Shown one piece after another: positions 11,781 to 24,216 of a stretch of 64,000 nucleotides of DNA. A program made the translations under genes and the position numbers. The notes beneath the pieces are model-generated. The model did not search any database. It was not told the origin of the DNA and was given only the letters and a program-made list of their open reading frames with translations. The stretch's first letter is position 1, and every line of letters starts with the position of its first letter. Source of the DNA: Ifrita kowaldi (Eukaryota; Chordata; Aves; Passeriformes; Cinclosomatidae); contig VZRS01007388.1 of NCBI GenBank assembly GCA_013398055.1, positions 104,454 through 168,453 of the forward strand. Reading direction: 5' to 3'.

Positions 11781-14700
11781 CTGGAGCCTTCTCCCAGGGA
11801 ATATTCTTGCAGATTCCTGAGGTCTTGTTGGTTTGACAGAGACAAAAAATCCCCCACAACAGGCTATAACCATCCAGCAGGGATGAGGCAGTGGAAGTCT
11901 GTTGGCTTGTCAAATAAACAAAGTTCTTGTGCTCAGAAATGGGCTCTTTACGTCTTCCAAGGTGGGAATGTGTCTCCTATCTGTAGATGGCATGTAGGTG
12001 CCTTTTACTTAGTGGCTAGAAAAAAGAGATTCATATGTGAATTGTGATCACAGAGTACTGAAAGACTGAAATCATACAAAGGGCAGAGTGGTTTGATGTT
12101 TTAGGATGTTAGCAGGTTAAAGAACAATACTAAATAATAAATTATCGTCTGCATTTGAAATGAAGGAGCATCACTGAGTGCGTAAGCGATGTAGCCTTAG
12201 GGGGGACCGAGCTTTGTATGGCAAGCAGAGCTACCTCTGGAGCAGCTGTGGGGACAGTGAAGCCCCCATGCAGCCTGTGCAGTCCCAGGTGAGGCTGGCA
12301 GTGTTTGTGCAGCTGGAATCCCCCATGCTCAGGCTGCTACTGAGGCCATGCCGGAGGGTTTGCAGCGGGCTGAGTGATTTTGGTCTTAGGAGCAGCCTAG
12401 GGCAGTGCAGAAGCATGTCTGCTGAAGGTGGTTTAGGGGCTGTTGTGCCCAGAAAGCAGGCAGTCGTGTCCCCAAAGATGGATTTCACAGCAAGCTCAAG
12501 GGCTGAAGCTGGAGTTGTGTGACACGAGGGGTCTGGCAACTGCGTTAGCCTGAGAGATCTCCTGTCCCCTGCCTGCGACCTGGGTGCTCTGTTCTCAACC
12601 AGGTCATCAAACCCATCCAGGTTAGTAATAATCCTTTGCCAATCCACAAATCCCGAATGCCTTATGGTAGCGCAGAGGGGAGCAGTCAGCACAGGGGGTG
12701 TGGGACAGCCAGCAGTGATGGGGAGCTAAACTGGTTTCCTGGGATGGCCATGTGGCTGCCATTCCAGAGGCGAGCTGCTTAGAGATGGGCAGATGTCCTT
12801 ACCTGTTGTTCGGCAGCAAAATGGTTAACTGTGATGACAGTCCTTTCTTAAGCATTTAAATAATTAGCTTTCACAGTTAACACCCTATTAAGCCAAAGGG
12901 AGGAAGTTCACACCTCTCCTGGTGTTATTGTTCCAGTCTGGCTGGCTGCAGCAGCAGAATGACGCTAGTGCCTTGGTTTGTGTTGGGAAGGTTATCTTTG
13001 CAGCCAGAAGGGGTAGAAAGAAGAAATTTCATTTATAGAGAAGGAAGAAAGCACAATAAAGCAAAGCCTCTGGGAAGATTACAACGCTGTGGGTTCCAGG
13101 AGTTGCTTTGTGTGGATTTTTTTAAACTGTCCTTCCCACTTTCAGTTGGGCAAATGATTCTGCTATATCGAACAAGACTAAGTATTGAAATGAAATAATG
13201 TGACCGTATTATTATGTGTCACTTTGTGTGACTTTTAAAAGTCTTACTCATCAAATGTAATTAATGTAATTAATTTACCTTCAAGTTTGTGGCACAAAGA
13301 AGAGTGTGTCGTGGAGGCACTGCTCTGCGGGTAACCTTGGCAGATTCCATAGGCAGGAGAAGATCTGTAGTGCTGCTGGTGTCACCCTCACTGGATGCCA
13401 GCCTGTCTAGCTAAGGTGGGCCCTTTAGCATGTGTGTAATGCTCCATGCTGCTGGGAAAGACAAATCCTTTCCAATGATTAAATCTACGCTAAACTTTGT
13501 GGCACGGCTGTAAAAGCAGGGGGGAGCACGGTTGGTTGGTTCCGGTGTGAGCAATGGTTGCGTTCCCTTTCCTTTCACGCCCCTGTGTGAGGGCTGATTC
13601 TGCTGAGGTAGCAGGTACAAAATGATTTACTTTGGTTTCTTATTTCTTCATTATTTTTTTCTGCTGATTTAATGGTCTGAAATGGAATTACTAAAGGACA
13701 AGCCTCTCCCTCACAAGAGTTCTCTGTTCTAACATTAGTTTACAGAAGAATCTGCTAGCAGAATCTCAGCTCTGGTCTGTGGAGGCACAAGGAACTCAAA
13801 TCAGATGATGGCCCTTATGATCCTTAAGTGACTATAAAACATCAGTGTCCTGAATTCCCTAGACTAATTTGCAAATGGACATATTTGAACTGCACATTAG
13901 CAAGCTAATGCTCATTTGACATCTTTTTCTTTCCTTCATGGTGACCTTTCCTCCAAGGAAGGAGAAATGCTGGTAGAAAAGGGAATTGGTCACTCTACAT
14001 TTGTTTGTATTTTTTTCCTGTCTTCGGTCCCAAGCCTGAACCCAAACATAACATTAAATAGACACATATAGATCAGGGTAAGTCACCTTTGCCTTTCCCT
14101 GTTATTGCTGCTTTGGAAAACATGCTGGGATATTTGTATCAGGGAGCAAAGCTGGATTTATGGTGGTGGAGAAGGAAACATTTGGCTCAGCTCCAAAGTT
14201 CACAACTTCTTCTGTACGTGCAGTTCCAGAATCAGCACTTGCCTGGGAAATACTTTCCCATCCCACCCTAAGCTTCCACTCACTTTTCCTATCATTAAAT
14301 TGGCAATGTCAAACCTTTTTTATTAAAAAATAAATAGCCAGCTAACAGTAAGTAGGAAATTATCCTTGAATTCTTATATTTTGCCACAGAACTTGTATTG
14401 CATGCACAATAACCCATGAGGGCAGTGCCTGGGCCAGTTCAAGGGGTGTCTATGAGCTGTTATGGTGTCTAAAAATACTGAAATCAATTTCTAAATATAC
14501 CACAACATTTAAAGAAATATTTTAAGAAATATGTGGGGTTTTTCTGTTTTGTAGACAAAACACATAGTAACCTTTTCCTACAGAAACCAAGAAAATATAA
14601 TTAAGGGTTGTTGCTTGTCTGTGTGGCCACTTCAGCCTTCAAGGGACCTAGTTCTTGTGATGGGAAAAAAGTATGCGACGGTGTGATTCCTTGAGTGTTA

Positions 14701-17229
14701 CTCCCTGGGCGTAGTTAAATGGTTCAGTTGTGGCTGGTTCTTGTGGGTTTGGGTAAGAGGCAGGGAGGACAAAAAAGTCAAGCTTGTGATGGAAATTTCA
14801 TGAAAAAGAGGCCAAATGCTCATGCTCTCCCAAGAGAGCTCTAAGAACGTCAGTGTGAGGTCTGGGACTTTTTTTTCCTTTAAGAAAATATTTACTGCTT
14901 CTTTTCTACATTCCTTACACAGTCTAAACAACATTGAAGCCAAGGAGAGCTGGGTTTGGATGATAAACTTATTCAGGTTTTTTTAGAGTTGAATTGTGAA
15001 ATTGCTGATAAAAAAACTTTGTCTTTTTTTTTTTTTCGAGCCATTCACTTAGAGTACACTTAAGCTGAGGCAGTTTTCTCATCAGCTTTAAAATTGCTCA
15101 TGTTAAAGTCGTTCAACACCCAAAGATACCTGTATTCATTGGAGGTTGTGGACATGTACCCTCTTTCTCTTTCCCTTTGTGCTAGGTTAGAGATCTTGCT
15201 GCCCTGGGTTCTGGGTGTTTGCTGCTTGTCACTGTCTCCCTGGTCAGCCAGGTCAGCCAAGGTGCTGCTCCTCGAATGTTCACTTTGGTTGGAGATGCTC
15301 TGGGGTGTTTGCCCTGGCACTGGGCAGGGAAGGGGACACTTGTAACCGAGGCCTGTGACAAGGAGCCAGTTGGCAGGCACTAACTTTTTCCCCTGGCACA
15401 GCTGTTTGTGGAGCTCCCATCTGCTCAGGACTGTTGGAAAAGCTGGCTGGATCAATGTAAATCACTTAAACCTGGACGTGTGATCTTGTTACTAGCAAGG
15501 TGCTACTCCTTTAAATGCCGTGATTAATACCCAGAGTCTGGGGGGGCATATTTTGCCCATGAGTGCCTACAGCAAATTGATTTTAGAAGAAATCAGAAAA
15601 TTGAAAGGAGAATTGGGGAAACGTTATCCTAACTCAGACTTAGCAATTTGAGAAATTGCTCAAATGACAGATTTTTAGCATTTGTTAATGCCTTCTGGCA
15701 TTGCACATTCCAGTCTCCTGCAGGTTGTTCTGTAGTGCTCAACAAATAGATGTCCTGAATGCTCTGTGTCTCCCTCAGTGGCAGTGGGTAGAACAGGGCC
15801 ATGCATGTCTGGGACTGTGCGAGAGGACGAGGCAGCTCCTGGGGAGGAAGGCTGGGAGATGGGTTAGTGGGAAGGCACTGCACAGAGCCCCCAGCCTGGC
15901 TGGGTGGAGTAGGTTGCCTGTAGAAATGCTGCCCTGCACTAGAACAGCAGGGCCACACATGGCTGTTCAGGCCATCCCTCTCGGTTCCGGGTCATTGTGC
16001 TGTTCTTTTCCAGGCCGGGGCAGAGATATGCCACAATGTCCCAAGAGTGTTTTAGTTTTGCCTAGCTTTAAATACTGCTGGGATCTAATGCCCTTTATAC
16101 ATGCTGTCTGTTTCAGCTCTAGTCTGACCCTCTGTTTTCAGTATTCACCTTGAATTTCAGAGATTCGCAGGTAAAGTGATGCCTGCAAACCCAGTGGTGG
16201 AGATTTATATCAGAGCTCTGTTTTCCTTTGATAATGGATTTAAAAAGATCCCAGAATGGAATAAAGTGTATTGACAGAATGACTTATTTCCCCTTTTGTA
16301 ATTACATTTTTATTTCCTTTTTTTTTTTTTTTTTGATAGCATAACTGTGGGGGAAGAAACAAAATTATATCCTATATGGCATAGCAATATCAGCAGCAAT
16401 CCTGCTGTAAGAAAAAATAAATCCATACAATTTATTTTAGAGGTCAAGAACAGTCCAAACTTACTTTTCTTTTACGTTGCTAGATGCTGCCTGAATGCCT
16501 GAGGTGTCCTTTCATGAGAGGTTTCTTGTTTCTTTACCTGGATAAACTGCTAGCTCTGATTTTGACCCTTCTGGGGATTACAAGTTCAGTACAAAACTTT
16601 AAAGTCTAGCAAAACTTGCTGGTGTTAAGCGATTTAAGTGATGTTAATTGAGTGAGGTTGCTGGTTTCTTCTATCGTGCCAGCAGCAAGGAACTTTCAAA
16701 CATCTCCTGCTACCATTTATTTCTGGAGATGACTTTCATGGTTAGTGGTGATGTTTGTTAAGATTCATATCACTTTGCTTACAAAGAATTTTCCAAGTTT
16801 GAGGTGAGGGATAAATCTGTTTATTTTGTTTAGTCTGAACTGACTTTCTGCAATATAATGGCACAAGAGGGAGACCTTATTTTTTTAATTGCTTACGAGT
16901 CATGATATCTTGTTACAATGTATGGAAAAGTGGAGTTTCCTTAAATGTCATTGTTTTATCAGGACTGACAGTAGCATAACTATAACTATTTCGTACTGGA
17001 TTTTACTGCCTGGGAAAAATAAAGTATACTGTATTTGGCATTTTTCTAAACCCAATAAGGTGTACCTTACAGGATCTGTCCAAAACCACTCCAGGAGTTA
17101 ACTAGAATGCTAAAGTTTAAACATTCCTTGAATGGTCATCCTATTTGATCTAAAGTGGGCCACACCACTTTGCTGCTTTTTGTGATTTAAACCTGCCTGC
17201 TTCCAATATATTCCTCTTTCTTATTTTAG
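11781..17229 (+). other. Intron A, 3' part
   Basis: No exon is supported. The stretch 12180-12720 is GC-richer than its surroundings and holds opposing frames of 114 and 153 codons, but neither shows a recognisable motif or a convincing pair of splice sites. A second GC-richer patch lies at 15700-16020. T-runs occur near 15007-15018 and at 16318-16334. The stretch ends in the pyrimidine-rich acceptor of exon B (17205-17229, ending TTATTTTAG). Confidence 0.4.
16318..16334. repeat. Poly-T tract, 17 nt
   Basis: This is an uninterrupted T-run in intronic sequence. It could be the reverse of a retrotransposon A-tail, but I see no element body beside it. Confidence 0.8.
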
Positions 17230-17306
17230 CAATTCATCAAAATGAAGAAAACAGCAGTCAGGAAATAAGGGGACTAGAAGAGCTCAAGGATACCTCTGAT
17301 GCACAG
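17230..17306 (+). CDS. Internal coding exon B of the unidentified gene
   Basis: This is a 77-nt exon with a strong acceptor (TTCCTCTTTCTTATTTTAG) and a good donor (GCACAG, then GTAAAT). Two of the three frames are closed by TGA or TAA. The only open one enters in phase 1, exactly as exon A requires, and leaves in phase 0. After the Ala codon shared with exon A it reads IHQNEENSSQEIRGLEELK followed by DTSDAQ. The composition is hydrophilic and rich in Glu, Gln and Ser, as in linkers or coiled-coil proteins. I cannot assign a family. A conserved reading frame across a 15.6-kb intron from exon A, with matching phase and only one open frame, is reasonable support for a real exon. Confidence 0.68.
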
Positions 17307-20171
17307 GTAAATGTGTAAGATTAATGGAGTCTTGGAAATGTTTTCAGATCTACAAGCTGAAGAACTGCTTTCAATAGCTCTGGGAAAAGGATTTTCCTCG
17401 ATGCTCTGTGCAGGGAGCATGTAGGAGGGACAAAGTCTGCTGGATCCCATCTTATGTGACTATTTAGAATAAGATTGATGATTACTCTGGGAATTAATCC
17501 CATGATGTTGCAATTGGACAGCATTCTTCAGCTATCTTTCTGCTCCTTTTAGATAATACACGTATCGTATACCAGATGTGAAAGTAAAATGAGATGTGTT
17601 TCAGGAGGCAAGGGTATATGACATTTTGATTGAACTTTAATCACTGTAAGTAGACATGCAATGAAATAGGGATACTTATTAGTCACTCAAGTGCAGGCAA
17701 CAGCCTTCTCCTTTCTTTCCCTAACTGCCCTCATTTGCAACCAAAGCACACTTGATATTGCTCAGAAGAAACTAAACTACCTTTTAGAGTATTTTATTGT
17801 GGAATTGCTTACCCTTTTTAATTCTGTGAATCTTTTTTGATTAATCTGCAACTCATTCAATCATTCTGTTCATGCGTTCAAGCTGTGCAAGTGTAACTGT
17901 ATTGCTCATTGTACTGGTACTGATTATTGCTTTTAATTTAAAATTGATTTTTCCCAGTCTTGACTGTTTTTTTCTCCTTCTATTCCTCTCGCAAATATTA
18001 TGTTCCTCACCAGTTGCCACCTTTTCTCCTTCCACTATATGCAGCTTGCAGTTCCTGTCTCTGATTTATCTCCCTAACATCTTGCCAAACTGAAAAGTCG
18101 TGTGCAAGAAGGACAGGATTTATGCTGATGTCTGTGAGCAAGCCTGGCTGAAAGGGCCCAAGCCATGCAGCCAAGAGTGCATTACAGAGATATAGAAAGG
18201 ACCCAGAGGGAAATGGTGACCTCACTGCACAAAAAAATCTGTCTTTCTGGTTTTTTGTTGGATTTTTGTGGGGGGAGGGGGGGAGGAAAGGAGAAGGATT
18301 TAGTGTGTACCCAGTTCTACTTAGTTGCTGTAGTTATGACAGATTTTTGAAAATGTTTGTTCTCATTTGTGACATAGACAATATATGCCAGCTAGTAAGA
18401 TTACCTGGACTAATTATAAAAGCCCATAAAAATTTATTATTGACACATTGATTCACCCAGATTTTAATTGACTGGAAGCCAGCTTCTAAAATTTGAAAGA
18501 ATCTGAAACACACTTAAAATGATACAATTACTAAATGAGCAGTTAACGAAAGCATTCATGTGCTCTGCTGGGAGGAGAGCAGGGGTGATATCAAAGCAGT
18601 GGTTGCTCCAGTTTGTTAGCACCATAAAAATGACATCCAGTGAAGGCCAAATACAGTTTGTTTTAAAGGAGTGAATGACTTTTTTTCACTTCAGTGGGAC
18701 TGTACATGTGACTGGAGCAGAGCAAAGGGTCCTGTATTTTGGGGCAGTGGCATGTGGTTTTAAGTTTTCAGGTTGATCAAAGGTGAAGCTGGTAATAAAT
18801 TATGGTTTTTTTACCAGCTACAGAAAGAGACAGAGGTATAGTGAAAGAAAACCAAACCACCACAAACCTTCTGTTAATAGAATTGAAGGGTGTGGTGCCT
18901 GCTCTAAACACTGCTCTCTGGGACAGAGGCTTGATTTACATCGGAGTTAATTCACAAAAGTGGCAGAAGTGTGGAAAAAAATTGGCAAGGGGATTTTCAA
19001 AAGCAAACATGCTGTAAACAATGTAAATTATGTAAATAAAAGATCCCATCTTGTCTGCCTAGGGATGTGTTAATTCACCTCTGTGTCATTGCTAGGTTGC
19101 TCATTTATGACCTCTGCAGAGGGAATATTTTCCAATGGATATGTTGAAACAGAAAGTGTGTTGTCAGCATCTTCCCTTTTCCAACCTCAGTAGTGACTAA
19201 TTTGCTTTCATTCCCATTAAACTTTAAAAAATTTCATTTCAAATATTACGTAAACACATTTAATTATAGTAATTTTGGGCCATGAATGGTAGTAAAGCCT
19301 TACTATAAAGTACATTCTTTTATCATTCATTAAGGTAAAGCCAGTTAAATTATGCAACTTTGTGATTTTCACCTTCATATAAGTTAGTAATTTTATCTGG
19401 TTTGGTCTACATGAATTACAGGTCTAAGCACCAACAAGGGTTTTGGGGGATGTGTGCCTGCACAAAATGAAAATCAAAATTGCTCTTTGCAAGTAGGATG
19501 ACTTTTGTCTAACAGCTTCCAAAATATTGTCTGAAAATTAAATTTATATTGAAAAGTGAAAATGACCGGTAATTGGAGACTGTCAACATCTTCCTAACCA
19601 GGTTTTAGAAGCTGTCATCAATTAATCATTTAATTGGCCTGGATGTTTTCTTACAAGTATTTAGCAGACAGATTTGTAGTGGAAAGTCAGCATAAGTGTG
19701 GAAACCAGAACTAAAAGTAAAGGATAAATAGTTTTTTCCTTAATTATGAAAAAACATGTTTAGCCTTTTGTGTTTCAAGTACATTCTTTACTCCCAGAAC
19801 CAAACATATATAATTAATTTAACAATACCTTAGCCCTCCCAGAAATTTTTTATCCTCTGGAAACCCAATTAAATAAATATTTTTTTCCATGTTCTCTGCT
19901 AATCTTTATATTAAAGAACTGTGATGGGAGGAGGGGATGTGTTAAAATGTGGTATTTCTACTTGGTGGTTATTTGAAACAGGACAGTGTGATTCTTCAAT
20001 GAGATTGCCGGTTTGAATACAGACCATATTTGCAGCTTGGCTAGGGGGCTTGTTGGTCCTCTGGGGTGCTCATCCCTGTGGAAGGCAGCAACACGCTCTG
20101 TGTGAGCACAGGCGGAGGGCAAGTGGTGAAAGAGAGCGAGACCCAACGTTCAGAACCTTGTCTTTCTCTAG
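17307..20171 (+). other. Intron between exon B and candidate exon C
   Basis: AT-rich intron. The only distinctive features are a G-rich tract at 18270-18286 and a possible 18-nt micro-exon-like stretch after TTTTTTTACCAG at 18819, which I did not accept. No repeat element was recognised. Confidence 0.4.
18270..18286 (+). repeat. G-rich tract (potential quadruplex)
   Basis: There is a run of six G, one A, seven G, one A and two G on the plus strand. Two runs this long contain enough G triplets to form a four-stranded structure in principle. Nothing nearby links it to a promoter or an exon. Confidence 0.5.
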
Positions 20172-20244
20172 GATGTTTGTTTTGAACATACTGAAGCCAA
20201 CTCTTGCTCCAAAACTGAAGCCCTCCTTCCTCTTCTTAATATAA
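20172..20244 (+). CDS. Candidate internal exon C of the unidentified gene
   Basis: This 73-nt candidate follows a good acceptor (CTTGTCTTTCTCTAG) and ends at a weak donor (ATATAA, then GTGGTT). In phase 0, the phase exon B leaves in, it reads DVCFEHTEANSCSKTEAL and then LPLLNI, and leaves in phase 1. Exon D needs phase 1 if its natural acceptor at 22880 is used, and the shared codon becomes Arg. Without this exon, B and D do not join in frame unless D uses a downstream acceptor at 22895 or 22901. The poor donor and lack of recognised homology keep this tentative. The start of a solo LTR lies only 116 bp downstream. Confidence 0.4.
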
Positions 20245-20360
20245 GTGGTTTTAACCATTGGACTTTGCTTCACACTGTGAAGATCAATAAATATTTGTTC
20301 TGCAGGGGCTCGTAACCATCTCTGCCACTCATAGGTCATGGTCTGCCTTCTCTGGACACA

Positions 20361-20777
20361 TGTCCTGGTTCTGGCCAGGACACAGTTCATTTTTGTAATA
20401 GCCAGGACCCAGAGGTTATTCTATACCACCTCACATCATTGGTGAGAGCAGGGGAAGGGATTCTCTTCCAGGTTGGGATATTGTGGAGGAGGGAGTGGTT
20501 GGGTATTGTCTGTTATTGAGGGGTTCCATGTGAATCATTCCTTCCTTGTACCCTCTGTCGTTACTATTGTTGCTGTTACTGTTTGTTTCCATATCTCATT
20601 GCTGGTTTCAGTAAATTGTTCTTATCTCAACCTGTGGTCTTTACCTTTTGTGCCTCCAATTCTCCTCTCCAGTTACCTGCAGGAGGTGGGGGACAGGAGA
20701 GGGGAGGGAGCAACTGGCACCTCATTTAGTCGCAGTGGGAGCACTAAATTGGGGGCTGCCATTCCTAAACCATGACA
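20361..20777 (+). mobile_element. Solo LTR of an avian endogenous retrovirus, internally deleted
   Basis: The element starts TGTCCTGGTT and ends AACCATGACA, giving the TG...CA ends and short terminal inverted repeats of an LTR. Inside, in order, are segments typical of a common avian LTR type in sense orientation: a GGTTATTCTATACCACCTCAC-like stretch (20415-20435), a GTTACTATTGTTGCTGTTACTG stretch, TCAGTAAATTGTTCTTATCTCAACCTGTG (20608-20636, polyadenylation region), and a GGAGGTGGGGGACAGGAGAGG stretch. At 417 bp it is shorter than I expect for this type. No retroviral gene adjoins it, so it is a solo LTR. The flanking five bases (ACACA and GCACA) differ at one position, so the target duplication is weak. 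The family name is not assigned. Confidence 0.8.
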
Positions 20778-22880
20778 GCACAACACGAAGGTGCAAAAAG
20801 TGCCTCCACAGTACTAAGATCCCAGATCCAGAAAGACTCCAAATCTTTATCATCCCGAAGTCCTAGTAGGCGATAACACTTTGAAGTTGTCCTTAGCCTA
20901 CATTACACTGATGTAATACTCTGCTAGAAGCATCCTGCAGCCACGACATAAGCAGGTTTGGTTTAGCTGATGCCCCCAAGTCATCAAAGTGTTGGAAGTG
21001 CAGACTCCCAAGTCTTAGGTTCCCTGTGTAAATTACTGGAGAAAAAGGGGAACATTAGGAAACAACTGATCTGACCATTTTAAAATGTCTCTGTAGACCA
21101 AAAAAACTCTCTTCCTAAATACCCCCTTTTCTCTATTGATTAAACAAGTCTGGACAACTAGTTCACTGTCTTCTTCCACATTTGATAAAATCACTCTTAC
21201 TGCTGATGTGCAGGGGATAAGAGTGACAGAACTGGTTTATAAACAAGTGTCTTTGATTTAGAAGATAAGGCACTGAACTCATAGACTATGTAAGGAATTT
21301 GAGATTAGGCAATGCAATTCCTTATTTTCTCGAAGGGTTTCTGACCTTCAAACCAGTGGTTCCTTATGTGGGAAAGCTGTGTTCCTCAGGAGGCTGGGCT
21401 CAGGAGGGGCACAGGACATGCAAGGCACAGGCTGTATCTGAAATCCTTTACTTCATCAGAGCAGAAGTGTCTGATGTGAGCTTGTGAGGAGATGTCTTCA
21501 TCCTGACTGTGAGAATGTAGGCATGTACAAATTACTTTTGATGAGTTGGGTAAAGATGACTCTGGACTTGGTTTTGGAGCCTATTTTTTTTCCATCAGCA
21601 TTAAAGCTCTTATTCATAAAGTGGATTTGTTTTCTTCTTCAGCTGAAGAAATATTAACCCCCCACTTCTCTCCTCCTTGGAGAAACTAGCAGACTGTAGG
21701 ATGATTTGTGTGGGCATTCTCACACCTTCATCTGTCACAGACAGGAATTTCTCAAGGCCAAAGGATTGGAGCCTGCAGGGTGTGTGTCAGGGCATCCCTA
21801 GGTTTTGGGCCTGACTCACAAGATGTGTTGTGAATTTTGGAGTAGGTAGTGATTCATTTAAACTCAAGGTGATCAGCAGAAAGAAAATGGTGAAGGAAGT
21901 GGGGGGGAAATGTTTATTTGCAGATTGCCTTTGAAGTCAGATAGCCATATCATAGCTATGCCACATGATGGGCCCTCCAAGGCATATGCTGTTCCCATCA
22001 GGAAGCATCTGGGCTAATGAAAGCTGCGTGGTATCATCGCCCCACGTCTCAGTTATGCAGAGGCTGTATCCATAACCAAACCCTGGGCAGTGATATTGGC
22101 CACTGGCTTTGCAGGGAGCAATTTAGCCCATATCAGCTAACTTTGTGATGAGTCTCTACTGTGCCTGTGTGCAAGCATGAATCCATCTTTTTTATATGTC
22201 TATCTGACATTTTTCGAAAACAACCAGTGCTGAATGTTGTGACAAAACACTATCAGAATAGCTTGAATAACTGAGAGAATATTAGCCAAAAAAATAGTTC
22301 TAACATAGCTTTTAAAGCAAATATCATTTCCTCCCCTAAACAAAATCAAGAGATACAGTTTTGTTATTTACAGAATAAATAAATGTGGCACAACTGTCTT
22401 TTAACTCTTGAGTCTTGCATATGTGAGAAATGGTTGGAGTGGGAGCAGAGGGAGTTGTAGCCTGTTATTTTTAGGAGTGCCTTGTGTTGCACTTCATTCT
22501 TTTTCCAGGGCTGTTCCTGGCTAACTTTCCCATGAGTTTTTAACCTCTTGCTCCTATTCTCTTATGTAACAGGAAACAGGCTGACAGGAACAAATAAAAC
22601 ACAGCATATCTGATAGTTGCACTCAGAGGAGCGGTTGATTTAGTTAGCCCTGCCTTCTTTCCTCCAGAGTAGATGCATTTGGAGATTCAGATGTGCCTCT
22701 GTTCCTCTCCAGTTGTTTCCCGGGAAGCAGTGACTTGTTTGTGCTCAGCAAGTGGCACCGAAGTACCGCAAATATGAGAAAACAGATGCATTTCTTTTAA
22801 GGTTGAAATTTGTGGCAGTGTCATGTCCTGGGATTGTGGATTTAAGTATCTGTTTGCTCTTTCTCCCACCCTTAAGGCAG
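20778..22880 (+). other. Intron between the solo LTR and exon D
   Basis: No exon is supported and no mobile element was recognised. A GC-moderate block at 21930-22180 reads like unique sequence. The acceptor of exon D (TTTGCTCTTTCTCCCACCCTTAAGGCAG) closes the stretch. Confidence 0.4.
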
Positions 22881-23002
22881 GAGTTCTATGCAAGCTTCAG
22901 GGAAGAGATGACATCGGACGGATTGAGCTGGTCCAAAAGCTGGCGAGAGAGAACTGCCAGTTTTTGCAGGCGGATAGAAAAGCACTGGAGAAGGCAGAAC
23001 AA
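22881..23002 (+). CDS. Internal coding exon D of the unidentified gene
   Basis: This is the best-looking exon in the window: 122 nt, with a strong pyrimidine-rich acceptor (ending AAGGCAG) and a consensus donor (GAACAA, then GTAAGA). Entered in phase 1 it gives VLCKLQGRDDI, then GRIELVQKLARENCQFLQAD, then RKALEKAEQ, and leaves in phase 0. Leucines and other hydrophobic residues spaced among charged ones suggest an alpha-helical coiled coil. The phase-0 frame is also open but reads as an unlikely Ser/Arg/Trp-rich string. Alternative acceptors at 22895 (CAAG) and 22901 (TTCAG) would make it join exon B directly without exon C, dropping five or seven residues. I do not recognise the family. Confidence 0.75.
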
Positions 23003-24134
23003 GTAAGACATTTCTTGTTTGGGTTTTTTGTTTCTTTCTGGTAGGGGAGGGAGATTTAGGTCACAAAACTGAAATAGCAAAGCTGATGGTCAGAATCCAG
23101 GGCACACATTAGTCATGGAGCTGTAGCTGCTCTCCTCTGGCATTTACATTTCTCTAAAGCGCGTTCAGGTCAATAATTGTCAACACACTTAAATTATTAT
23201 GTTGTCATTAACTGTCAGTTGCTATTATTAATATCTTATATACACAGGATATAGCAGATGATTTCAGGATGCTTTTTACCAAATTGTTGGGTTCTACTGG
23301 GTATTTAAATAATGTATAAGGCATATGAGTGCTTCAAGTACTTACTCTAAATTATCTTAAAATTACTTCACTGTGGGTATATTTGGATGCAATTATTGGC
23401 CGAAACTTTTCAGCATGAATTAAAAAGAATGGTCTGTATAGGGAATTCAGCAGTTTGTGGTTTTTTCTTTCAAATTGTGTTTTCAATCAAAAGTTACACT
23501 GAAGAAAGCAGCATTCTGTTCAATGCTTCTGAAAGCACTTATTCAAATGTTAATAACTGGATTGAAAAGACACTGCAACTTGACTGCTCTGCTTATAGGA
23601 CAACGTCTCCTAATTTTGTTCTAATGAAGGATTCTGTTCTGATTGCATATTCACCTAAAGGTGCAGAGGATAATAACTGCAAGAAACAATAAAAATCCCA
23701 CCTAGTCCCCATGTCTCTTGCTATTATGTATATGTAATTTATTCCATTTTTGGCTCACTGGACAGTAGAAAAAAGACGTGTGCTTTAGAAAAGAAATACT
23801 TTTCAGCTCATCTGCAAGTTCATTCCTACTGGAATAAGGAAAAGAGAATGATGAAATCTTATTTGAGAGCTTCATGCTGTTCTGCTCAGTAGTGTAGAGG
23901 GTCTGGTCTGTTGTAGTTAGATGTGTAATTGTATCAGTAGGTGTGCAGAAGGGAGGAGGGCAATTAGCCAGGCTAATTCCCCAAGATTAAATTGTTTCTC
24001 AGCTGACCTGCTAGTAATGGACATCTGTGAGAATTTCTATATATCTTTAAACTGTATCCACAAAGCACAATTAAAAGTTTAGGTGCTCAAGCAAAGAAGA
24101 TTTTAAACCAGGGCAGATTTTTATTGTGTTTCAG

Positions 24135-24173
24135 GATTTGGAAACAAGATTACAGATATGTGGGCATAGATGA
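24135..24173 (+). CDS. Possible alternative terminal exon after exon D
   Basis: A good acceptor (TTTTTATTGTGTTTCAG) is followed, in the phase that exon D leaves in, by DLETRLQICGHR and a TGA. The first eight residues continue a coiled-coil-like pattern. An AATAAA lies about 450 bp downstream (near 24625), so a short alternative 3' end is possible. No transcript evidence is available and a 12-codon frame is weak support. Confidence 0.25.
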   Translation, partial: DLETRLQICGHR

Positions 24174-24216
24174 GAGGGGACTGTTGGGACTGATACTCAA
24201 AAAATTCAGTGGATAT

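Noticed and set aside
11468..11857. 129-codon minus-strand frame containing X
   Set aside because: It runs through the duplicated 135 bp and the N, so the same residues repeat twice. It is an assembly artefact.
12231..12692. 153-codon minus-strand frame
   Set aside because: No recognisable domain or splice context, and a plus-strand frame overlaps it. Composition alone explains the openness.
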